Positions 1 through 10,300 of a stretch of 64,000 nt of DNA are shown here, piece by piece. Position 1 is the stretch's first letter, and each line of letters begins with the position of its first letter. Below the pieces are notes generated by a model that searched no databases, was not told where the DNA came from, and saw nothing but the letters and a program-made list of their open reading frames with translations. The position numbers and the translations under genes were made by a program. Source of the DNA: Owenia fusiformis (Eukaryota; Annelida; Polychaeta; Sabellida; Oweniidae); NCBI GenBank assembly GCA_903813345.2, contig CAIIXF020000012.1, positions 1,159,318 to 1,223,317 on the forward strand, written 5' to 3'.

Positions 1-2630
1 GAGTCTTGGTGTCTTCATGTCTGCACCATTAGGTGGTGTGCTTGCAGATAGGTGAGTCTTGGCCTCTTCATTTCTGCACCATTAGGTGGTGTGCTTGCAG
101 ATAGGTGAGTCTTGGCCTCTTCATTTCTGCACCATAAGGTGGTGTGCTTGCAGAAAGGTGAGTCTTGGCCTCTTCATTTCTGCACCATTAGGTGGTGTGC
201 TTGCAGATAGGTGAGTCTTGGCCTCTTCATGTCTGCACCATTAGGCAGTGTGCTTGCAGATAGGTGAGTCTTGGCCTCTTCATTTCTGCACCATTAGGTG
301 GTGTGCTTGCAGATAGGTGAGTCTTGGTGTCTTCATGTCTGCACCATTAGGTGGTGTGCTTGCAGATAGGTGAGTCTTGGCCTCTTCATGTCTGCACCAT
401 TAGGTGGTGTGCTTGCAGATAGGTGAGTCTTGGCCTCTTCATGTCTGCACCATTAGGTGGTGTGCTTGCAGATAGGTGAGTCTTTGTGTCTTCATTTCTG
501 CACCATTAGGTGGTGTGCTTGCAGATAGGTGAGTCTTGGCCTCTTCATGTCTGCACCATTAGGTGGTGTGCTTGCAGATAGGTGAGTCTTGGCCTCTTCA
601 TGTCTGCACCATTAGGTGGTGTGCTTGCAGATAGGTGAGTCTTTGCGTCTTCATTTTTGCACCATTAGGTGGTGTGCTTGCAGATAGGTGAGTCTTGGCC
701 TCTTCATGTCTGCACCATTAGGTGGTGTGCTTGCAGATAGGTGAGTCTTGGTGTCTTCATGTCTGCACCATTAGGTGGTGTGCTTGCAGATAGGTGAGTC
801 TTGGCCTCTTCATGTCTGCACCATTAGGTGGTGTGCTAGCAGAAAGGCGAGTCTTGGCCTCTTCATGTCTGCACCATTAGGTGGTGTGCTTGCAGATAGG
901 TGAGTCTTGGCCTCTTCATGTCTGCACCATTAGGTGGTGTTCTTGCAGATAGGTGAGTCTTGGCCTCTTCATTTCTGCACCTTTAGGTGGTAAGCTTGCA
1001 GATAGGTGAGTCTTGGTGTCTTCATGTCTGCACCATTAGGTGGTGTGCTTGCAGATAGGTGAGTCTTGGTGTCTTCATGTCTGCACCATTAGGTGGTGTG
1101 CTTGCAGATAGGTGAGTCTTGGCCTCTTCATGTCTGCACCATTAGGTGGTGTGCTTGCAGATAGGTGAGTCTTGGCCTCTTCATGTCTGCACCATTAGGT
1201 GGTGTGCTTGCAGATAGGTGAGTCTTGGCCTCTTCATGTCTGCACCATTAGGTGGTGTTCTTGCAGATAGGTGAGTCTTGGCCTCTTCATTTCTGCACCT
1301 TTAGGTGGTAAGCTTGCAGATAGGTGAGTCTTGGTGTCTTCATGTCTGCACCATTAGGTGGTGTGCTTGCAGATAGGTGAGTCTTGGTGTCTTCATGTCT
1401 GCACCATTAGGTGGTGTGCTTGCAGATAGGTGAGTCTTGGCCTCTTCATTTCTGCACCATTAGGTGGTGTGCTTGCAGATAGGTGAGTCTTGGCCTCTTC
1501 ATGTCTGCACCATTAGGTGGTGTGCTTGCAGATAGGTGAGTCCTTGCGTCTTCATTTCTGCACCATTAGGTGGTGTGCTTGCAGATAGGTGAGTCTTGGC
1601 CTCTTCATTTCTGCACCATTAGGTGGTGTGCTTGCAGATAGGTGAGTCTTTGCCTCTTCATTTCTGCACCATTAGGTGGTGTGCTTGCAGATAGGTGAGT
1701 CTTTGCCTCTTCATTTCTGCACCATTAGGTGGTGTGCTTGCAGATAGGTGAGTCTTGGCCTCTTCATTTCTGCACCATTAGGTGGTGTGCTTGCAGATAG
1801 GTGAGTCTTGGCCTCTTCATTTCTGCACCATTAGGTGGTGTGCTTGCAGATAGGTGAGTCTTGGTGTCTTCATGTCTGCACCATTAGGTGGTGTGCTTGC
1901 AGATAGGTGAGTCTTGGTGTCTTCATGTCTGCACCATTAGGTGGTGTGCTTGCAGATAGGTGAGTCTTGGTGTCTTCATGTCTGCACCATTAGGTGGTGT
2001 GCTTGCAGATAGGTGAGTCTTGGCCTCTTCATTTCTGCACCATTAGGTGGTGTGCTTGCAGATAGGTGAGTCTTGGCCTCTTCATTTCTGCACCATTAGG
2101 TGGTGTGCTTGCAGAAAGGTGAGTCTTGGCCTCTTCATTTCTGCACCATTAGGTGGTGTGCTTGCAGATAGGTGAGTCTTGGCCTCTTCAAGTCTGCACC
2201 ATTAGGCAGTGTGCTTGCAGATAGGTGAGTCTTGGCCTCTTCATTTCTGCACCATTAGGTGGTGTGCTTGCAGATAGGTGAGTCTTGGTGTCTTCATGTC
2301 TGCACCATTAGGTGGTGTGCTTGCAGATAGGTGAGTCTTGGCCTCTTCATGTCTGCACCATTAGGTGGTGTGCTTGCAGATAGGTGAGTCTTGGCCTCTT
2401 CATGTCTGCACCATTAGGTGGTGTGCTTGCAGATAGGTGAGTCTTGGCGTCTTCATTTTTGCACCATTAGGTGGTGTGCTTGCAGATAGGTGAGTCTTGG
2501 CCTCTTCATGTCTGCACCATTAGGTGGTGTGCTTGCAGATAGGTGAGTCTTGGCCTCTTCATGTCTGCACCATTAGGTGGTGTGCTCGCAGATAGGTGTG
2601 TCTTGGTGTCTTCATTCCTGAACCATTAAG
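1..2630 (+). repeat. 53-bp minisatellite derived from an exon end plus splice donor (about 49 copies)
   Basis: Tandem units of exactly 53 bp run from the window edge to about 2.63 kb. Each unit begins GTGAGTCTTGG and ends GTGCTTGCAGATAG. Read as protein, the second part of a unit gives FISAPLGGVLADR, the MFS loop motif that ends exon 2 of the neighbouring transporter (compare 8155-8300), so a unit is the last ~42 nt of that exon plus the donor GTGAGT. Reading across a unit boundary gives AGG TGA, an immediate stop, so the array is intronic and not a protein repeat. Variants (GGCCTC or GGTGTC; TCATTT or TCATGT; GGCAGT; CTTTAGGTGGTAAG) mark longer internal duplications. The array continues past the left edge. 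Confidence 0.95.
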
Positions 2631-3094
2631 AATGGTGAAACAGTGTTCTCTCTTATACATGTATATTCCGTTATGACTGCACCATTAGGTGGTGTGATTG
2701 CAGATCTTGGCGTCTTCATTTCTGCACCATTTTGGAGTCTTAATTTCTGCAAAACAGTGTTTTCTCTAATACATGTATATTCCGTTATGACTCCAATTGA
2801 GTAAGACCAAATGAAGTGCTTCAACTTTTTTTATCCTCAATAGTTGGGGAACCGTATTTGGCTAGGATTCAAAAACTGGTATAAATAGGTTTTTAGTAGT
2901 CGCAGATGAGGCCCCTTTTGCTGGTTGGTTTAAATAGTGAACACAGTACTTTCTAATACCTGATCCAATGCAGGCAGCAATGTTTGTAAACAAAACTGTA
3001 GGAAGGGAACTTCGTAAATAAACAATACTTACTTCTTACTTCTGGCCTTTTCAGAATTTCTGATATTACTAACTTGACTGATTTATAATTGTAG
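2631..3094 (+). other. Intron remainder with decayed minisatellite pieces
   Basis: Positions 2680-2755 still hold broken pieces of the 53-bp unit, including a duplicated 'acatgtatattccgttatgac' type segment (around 2655 and 2770). The rest is AT-rich intron ending in a TTATAATTGTAG acceptor at 3094. No gene is seen here. Confidence 0.6.
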
Positions 3095-4575
3095 ATGGGT
3101 GCGCGGACGGGATGCTCAGATTATTACCTTTGTTGCACTCGCTGCTGTTTTCACAGTGGTCAGGCCCTGGATTACCAATCTGTGGATGTTTGGGGTTATT
3201 ATGTGGTTGGATGGGTTTGTGACCGGAATATATTCTCCAGGTAAATTATATGACCCCTTTCAATATTTATATCGAGAGCTCTATATGTAAAAACATTCTT
3301 TGAATAAAGTAAAAAAGCACAAACTATTCCATAACTATGAGCAATACAGTAGCTCATTTAAACATTCGTCCAATTCTTTATGATATTTCAGGGAAGAACA
3401 ACATGTTAGACAAACTGTGGGGTTCTGGGATAGGACTGCCACGCCATCTAATGTCCGTCTGCTCCGTAATAGGAACTGTCCTTGCTCCATTGATATGTCG
3501 GCCATTTTTCTTGACACATGACGTCAGTGATGGTAGCGTTAATTGTAATGACTCGGATGATTCCATATGTCTCAACGGTACAAATAAATGGTTAAATGAT
3601 ACACGTATTGCTAAGAGTGCAAATGTAGATGCCATCAATGCAACATTCCGAAACATTACGAATGACACAGAAAATGTAGTTCCTAATGGTAACATTGCAG
3701 GGTATAGTAATGAGATAAGTTCTCCAATAGAGTACCCATATATGATTATAGTTTCGTGGACAATTATCCCTTTAGTGCTTTTAGGGATATTCTACTACCG
3801 TGACCCGACTTCAGGCCAGAAATATTACACCCAAAATGGTGAAATAAACAATGGTGCCTTCAAGAAAGAAACCCCAACGTGGAAGTCCATATTCTCGCCA
3901 AAGACATGCGGACAAGGTAGTTCGGTATTTGGAATGGGAATTATATTTGTACTTTGTTTGTATTACTTTTCTTTGGCCTTCAAAAGTAAACCTTTCTATG
4001 AATTTATCATGGCGTATGCTGTGGATAAAATAGGAATGTCGAAAGCAGACGCTGCTGTGATGATGGTAGTAGGGCGGTTAATCTCTATCGTGGCGGGGAT
4101 CATATGGGGCACAATGACTCGATTCATCCCCATACAAGTATTACTAATCATTCAGGTTTTCACCGAGCTTGCCATTGTCATATATTTCAACTATGTAGAA
4201 ATTCACACAAGTGCTGCCCTTTACGGCTTCATTGTTGCTATACGTGTGTTAAGTGCGGCAAATTGGGCATCTGGTATAACATGGGGGCTAAGATATCTCG
4301 AGTTCTCATCTTTGGTGTATACTTTCATAGAACTAAGCGCTTCATCTGCGGGTATACTTTCCACATGGGCAACTGGCTATGTCCTAGAGTATGGCGACAA
4401 TGAAGCAATGCTGAGGCTTCGGCTAGGGGGCAATGTAGTACTTTGTGTCGTAGTGATTATCATGCAAATAGTTGCCTCGAGTAAAGGTGAGAAATTTAAA
4501 AAAGCTGAGTCGTATGAAATGAAGGAGATGGGAGATCATTCTGATGCAAAGACCCCTCTATTGTTTTGTGAATAG
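3095..4575 (+). CDS. MFS transporter, sodium-dependent glucose transporter 1 / MFSD4B-like, 3' exons (gene 1)
   Basis: Two exons, 3095-3240 and 3392-4575, joined over a 151-bp GT-AG intron (phase 1), give the C-terminal 442 residues. Upstream exons lie left of the window. The first exon continues MFS motif A from the preceding exon (..ADR then WVRGRD). The second starts GKNNMLDKLWG, then IGLPRHLMSV, IGTVLAPLI and a loop of about 70 residues with several N-glycosylation sequons (NDS, NGT, NDT, NAT, NIT). After this come hydrophobic segments around MIIVSWTIIPLVLLGIF, VFGMGIIFVLCLYYFSLAF, the AAVMMVVGRLISIV region and a last helix VVLCVVVIIMQIV. A polar cytosolic tail ends in KTPLLFCE. The architecture fits the NaGLT1/MFSD4B branch of the MFS, plasma-membrane sugar or solute carriers. 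The substrate is inferred from family resemblance only. The frame is intact to the stop. The next gene is a paralogue in the same orientation. Confidence 0.8.
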
Positions 4576-4734
4576 GTGGCGCCATTAGCTGACGAGGATA
4601 TTTGAATAGTGAGGCACTTAATGATATTCACCAATTCTTAAAACATAATACATATGTTAGGCCTAATGGTAAAACTATATTTTGGTGAACACGAAATTGT
4701 TAAAATCTCACCACTCTGGTCTTAGTTTCCTAGC

Positions 4735-5830
4735 AGCGTGCCCTAGGAGCAATTATGACAAAATTCCGTCTTAAAGGAGGAATGAACTACAATGTGTACA
4801 TGTATACCCAGCTTTATGCCTCGATGGTCGACCCAATTCTGTTATACGCTGCCGGCACATGGAGCGCAAACGTCACCCCAGGAGCGCCAGCAGTTAAAAT
4901 ACAAAACAAAGCTGAACATTTCTACATGTAATGGGAGTTGGTAAATGTGCACCGAACGATGCAACACGTGGAGACATGTGCTGGACTGACCCGAATGTGC
5001 GACAAAAAGTCGAAAAGGCCAGGCAGTGGTGTCGTTTTAAAAACATGAATAACGACAGAATCACAAAACGGATCCACAACTGGTCTTTAACGCAACCACT
5101 ACCATGGGACTCTAAGGTTAAGCTAGAATTGCAACGTGAAAAGGCAGACCACTTCAAAACAGATGACTACATCCCATCAGTTAAACATGAAATTAAGAAG
5201 TATAAGTTGGACTTAATCTCAAAACAGCATATAGCTTGGCACAACTCCATATCGGAACGACTCTAGGAACCAGGAAAACGGAAATAAACTTAGGACATAT
5301 CTACTCCACAAGATACACAAAACAGAACTCGAACTCATCTTCAGAACTTCAGAACTCATCTTCGCATTAGCCTTAATAAATATGAACGCTCCAATCTAGC
5401 TAAACTCAGAACGGGTACACCGCCACTGAGATTTGAAACTGGTAGATACACTGGGGTCCCCATTAAGGAAAGAACATGTAAGTGCGAGCGTGACATCGTC
5501 GAGGACGAGATACACTTTCTCGTGGACTGTTCACTTCATCAAACTTTAAGAATTAACCTATTTGAGAAAGCCAGATAACACATACTTAACTATGATCAGC
5601 TATCTAGTTTGGCTAAATACTGTAGTCTCATGACAAATGAAAACCTCACACGAACATTAACAAAGGGTGTAAACAATATGCTTTTAAATCGCAAAAAGTA
5701 TTTTATTGGTTATTTTTAGATTTTACAACTTTAAATAACAAGTATTTAACTATGTTTCAGTCTCTCATAAGCCGAATGCCGGCTGGGCTAAATTATTAGC
5801 GTGAGACGTAAATAAATTATAAAACTAAAA
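4735..5830 (+). mobile_element. Non-LTR retrotransposon 3' relic (reverse-transcriptase C-terminus)
   Basis: A broken coding stretch resembles the end of a LINE pol protein: YASMVDPILLYAAGTWS (about 4815-4865), then a frame shift near 4930, then GVGKCAPNDATRGDMCW, VEKARQWCRF and DRITKRIHNW (4934-5100). Further on come LAKLRTGTPPLRFETGRY (about 5396-5450) and a cysteine/histidine motif CKCE..EDEIHFLVDCSLH (about 5480-5540), typical of the terminal zinc-knuckle part of these elements. The tail, with an AATAAA-like AT-rich 3' end, runs to about 5830. Stops and shifts show it is dead. It lies between the two transporter genes. Confidence 0.75.
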
Positions 5831-7154
5831 CTAGTTTCACACTCGAAAATATTATATTCAGTAAACCTTTTTAACTTTAAGGTAACGGTGAACTTCAAAG
5901 ATTTCCTAAAAAATAGAGAATTTTGCAATGTGAATTTTTCACTCTTTCTGAGAAGACGTTGTTTTTATTCCATTGGTGCTTGTGCAATTTTATCATTACA
6001 GATACACTCAAGAACAACAAAAACTTTAGTTTGATAGAAGATATTTTCGAGGAGTATTCCTTGAATAACCGCTGATCCAAAATGTCTTAAAATTTAGTAT
6101 AAAAAAATCAGAACCATTTTTGTGTTACCCTGTATATAATGTTCAGTATAAAATAATGTACCATATATGATGATCAAACATGGTCGCAACTAGAAGGCAT
6201 AAGTCTATAATCGAATCCGTTAACCGGTATTTGAGTTATGGCCTGGACAGACGGACCAACGGATGAATGGACGGATGGACGGCTTCGCTATATACCCATC
6301 GAACTTCATTCGGTAATAAAGATGATAATAATGAATGATAAAATGATAATAATGAAAAAGAAATATATACATATGGAACAGTGCGTAGCAAGAAATATTT
6401 TGTTTGTTCAATACTTTGTTCAACTTTTGACTATGGGTTTTGCATGTCAATAATTTAATTGAAAAAGGCCATCACTGAAAGGGTCACTTATAGGTGAATA
6501 AATACGAAAAAACATATATTTCTATAACTATTCTAGTTGAACCGTATAAGAATACATTTCATACAAACCGACTCATAGCTTTTACAACCTTCGTGTATGG
6601 GTTTTGCATATCAATAAGTTAATTCAGATTTTAAGGAAAGCCGTCGCAAAAGGTCACCTTTAGGCAAACATTCTATGAGGAATAAAAAATGAAAAATACA
6701 GAATTAATACAAAAGAATGTCTTTGTTTAACCGGTATAGCTGGAGTTTCAAAGATCACTAATGGATGTGAACCCATTTGGTCAATTTTCCAGGTGATACG
6801 ACATATATCGCGTTTTCAGCGGGAACTAACTCGTGTTTTCGAATTCATAGCGGGGCGTTGGATCATACAAATGTGTTTTGTACTCTATTTGAAAGTATGC
6901 TCAGCAGTGGACAAGAGCTTAAGAGATGGTAGCAATTAGACCGGAAAACTGGTTCAGACCAACAATATTGATATTTGTTGACAGACATCAATAGCGTAGA
7001 GTATATCATTTAGGTTGGTTGATGTTCTCTTTATTATTTTTTGAATCGCCTTCCACAGGGAAGAGTAACTACTAAAATAGTATAGAAAACTACAAGGTGG
7101 AAAAGGTGGTACAGACCAACAATATTGGTTATTGGTGACACTATCTGTTACAAT
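5831..7154. other. Intergenic, AT-rich, with one GGAC-rich repeat tail
   Basis: At 6238-6325 there is a run of GGACGGA/GGATGGA-type motifs followed by a CATCGAACTTCATTCGG segment, the same tail seen near 40.66 kb, 52.65 kb and 57.8 kb. Related text CTATGGGTTTTGCATGTCAATAA recurs at about 6430 and 6597. No gene is supported. The promoter of the downstream transporter should lie at the right end, but no clear core element was identified. Confidence 0.5.
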
Positions 7155-7379
7155 ATGTCTGAATGGGCAAAAGATGATGATGAACTGTTCCAGGATACAA
7201 CTTTAGATGACGACAGTGATGAGGACGATAACTATGATGATAATAACAATGATGATCACAGCGATGATGACAACATCATCCACAAAACAGAAAAGCATCT
7301 CAATAATCGGGAGAACAAAGAAAGAAGGAGATATGTGATAACAAAAACGATTGTTCTTGGCTTAATCTGGATGACTAGG
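7155..7379 (+). CDS. Gene 2 exon 1: start codon, acidic N-terminus, start of TM1
   Basis: ATG at 7155 opens an uninterrupted 75-codon exon that ends ..GLIWMTAGG in DNA terms at AGG before the donor GTGAGA (7380). The exon ends in phase 0, which matches the phase-0 start of the exon at 8155. The joined protein reads GLIWMTR-GCYSGLTVA, a continuous hydrophobic helix, which is the main support for this exon. A longer reading from 7125 would need a non-ATG start, so 7155 is preferred. Confidence 0.65.
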
Positions 7380-10300
7380 GTGAGACATTATTCAAACAGG
7401 CTTTGGTTAGTTATTAATATGTTTTAAAGCAGTGGATTCTAATTTGAGAGTTATGTAAATGTGCTTTAGACAGCAGTAAATCAAAAATCGTATCTAATTT
7501 ATTAAGACCTAGAGTCATAAAAATCAGCCTAATGAGCAAGTTAACTAAGAGTCACTATGCTTTATACATAAGTTGCATTTGTTCTGAAATGAAGTTGCTC
7601 TACAGGGTGTGGAAATATGGGACACTCACATATATTATATTTAAAAGAGCAGACACGAACCAAATGTCATAAATATTAATATGTATACGTATGTTTATTT
7701 ATGTGTTCCTAAATACTTTTACGAATCATACAAAGTATCCCATTTTTATTGTCCACCCTGTACATGTAGAAGCCCCATAATTTCCACACACTGCATTAAG
7801 AGACCGTTTCCTATAAATAGCTCATCTGACTTTTATATTTATCAATACCAAGTATTTTCCTTACTCTACAACGATAAGCATATAAATGTTTAGTTCATAA
7901 AACTTATTGGTGTATGTAGATGTAAATACTAAGAATGATGTGTATTTCTTCAGGGGTGCTATTCAGGACATATGGGGTACATATACTTTCCCTCAATGGC
8001 AGTCAGTATTTGTATAATTATCAATACGGAGCATTTTCTCTGCTTTGAAACGATAAGCATATAAATATATGTCTACAGTGAACCTAGAAAATAAAATATT
8101 AAGTTTTTTGATGCATGTAAATGTATATAGTAAAAATGATATGTATTTCTACAGGGGTGCTATTCAGGACTGACCGTAGCGACAATCCCAGATCTAAAGT
8201 TAAGGGTTGGTTCCGATTATGAAGAGTTCTCACGGGCACTAGCGGCGGTTGGACTTGGCGTTTTCATTTCTGCACCGTTAGGTGGTGTACTAGCAGATAG
8301 GTGAGTCTCGGCCTCTTCATTTCTGCACCATTAGCTAGCAAAAAGGTGAGTCTTGGCCTCTTGATTTCTGCACATTTAGGTGGTGTACTAGCAGAGAGGT
8401 GAGTCTCGGCCTCTTCATTTCTGCACCATTAGCTAGCAGAAAGGTGAATCTTGGCCTCTTGATTTCTGCACCTTTAGGTGGTGTACTAGCAGAGAGGTGA
8501 ATCTTGGACGGCTTTGTATAAAAAACCTCCTACCTCATACCCACCTACCCACATACGTTGGACATGATACAGTCTTTGAAGGGTTCAATTTTAAAGATCT
8601 TAGTTTATTAAATCTTAGTTTATGATGAATTATAGATGCATTTATAATGACCCTTGATAGCAAATCGCTACTACAGCCCAGCTTGGTTCGATTCCCACTC
8701 GGGGCATCGAATTTAGCACACTTTCAATTTCTTTATCTGGCTTGTTGGACCTATGCTCGCAGTCATTAGTTAGTTATTCTTCTGGGGCGCCCTCGGGTCA
8801 TTACACATTACAATGCACCCATGTGCCTTTATTTATGGATCTGTCATCCGTCTAGTCATAGAATAAAGCCGGTGTGAAAGAAATGATGGTCCCCCAGGGA
8901 TTATGGTCCACTTTCTTAACGGCCCTTACTGACCCTGATTGCGTATAAGCTAATGAGGGAAAGAGTTGTATTTGGGTCACCATATAAATCAATGGAGAGT
9001 AGGACCATAATTTGATAGGACCTCCTACCCTTTTACACCGGAATTGTAGAAATGTTAATAATTAGAGCTATTTTGAGATTTAAAATTCTTCAAAATTGAA
9101 CCCTTCAATGACTGTATCATGTCCCACGTAGGTGGGTAGGTGGGTATGAGGTAGGAGGTTTTTTATACAAAGCCGTCTTGGACTCTTGATTTCTGCACCT
9201 TTAGGTGGTGTACTAGCAGAGAGGTGAGTCTTGGCCTCTTGATTTCTGCACCTTTAGGTGGTGTACTAGCAGAGAGGTGAGTCTTGGCCTCTTCATTTCT
9301 GCACCATTAGGTGGTGTGCTAGCAGATAGGTGAATCTTGGCGTCTTCATTTCTGCACCATTAGGTGGTGTGCTTGCAGAAAGGCGAGCCTTGGCCTCTTC
9401 ATTTCTGCACCATTAGGTGGCGTACTTGCAGATAGGTTAGTCTTGGCCTCTTCATTTCTGCACCCTTAGGTGGTGTGCTTGCAGAAAGGTGAGTCTTGAC
9501 CTCTTCATTTTTGCACCATTAGGTGGCGTGCTTGCAGAAATGTGAGTCTTGGTCTCTTCATTTCTGCACCATTAGGTGGTGTGCTAGCAGAAATGTGAAT
9601 CTTGGCGTCTTCATTTCTGCACCATTAGGTGGCGCACTTGCAGATAGGTGAGTCTTGGTATCTTCATTTCTGCACCATTAGGTGGTGTGCTAGCAGAAAT
9701 GTGAATCTTGGCGTCTTCATTTCTGCACCATTAGGTGGCGCACTTGCAGATAGGTGAGTCTTGGTATCTTCATTTCTGCACCATTAGGTGGTGTGCTTGC
9801 AGATAGGTGAGTCTTGGCCTCTTCATGTCTGCACCATTAGGTGGCGCACTTGCAGATAGGTGAGTCTTGGTATCTTCATTTCTGCACCATTAGGTGGTGT
9901 GCTAGCAGAAATGTGAATCTTGGCGTCTTCATTTCTGCACCATTAGGTGGTGTGCTTGCAGATAGGTGAGTCTCGGCCTCTTCACTTCTGCAGCATTGCT
10001 ATTCAGGACTGACAGTTGCGACAATCCCAGATCTAAAATTAAGGGTTGGTTCCGATTATGAAGAGTTCTCACGGGCCCTGGCGGCGGCTGAACTTGGCGT
10101 CTTCATTTCTGCACCGTTAGGTAATGTGCTAGCAGATAGGCGAGCGAATTGTCATGCAGATGTGAAATATGTTATGGCCCCCTTCTGTGTATTCCTTAAT
10201 CCCTTTCCACACTTTCACAATAATTTTGAAAAAATGTCATTTTATTAATTCAATATTTATAAATTATACTTCTGTTCTCTATGTTTTCTCCCATAATATA

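Noticed and set aside
1-2630. Possible CRISPR-like array or protein-coding repeat
   Set aside because: Units are head to tail without variable spacers. 53 is not a multiple of three and reading across a junction meets TGA at once.
7125-7427. Reading the 7125-7427 frame as a stand-alone small acidic protein
   Set aside because: The donor at 7380 and perfect phase match to exon 8155-8300 make it the first exon of the transporter. The frame past 7379 is intron.
8640-8700. Possible tRNA-derived SINE inside the MITE (GGTTCGATTCC resembles a B box)
   Set aside because: No matching A box at the expected distance and no cloverleaf. The element is explained by its inverted repeats.
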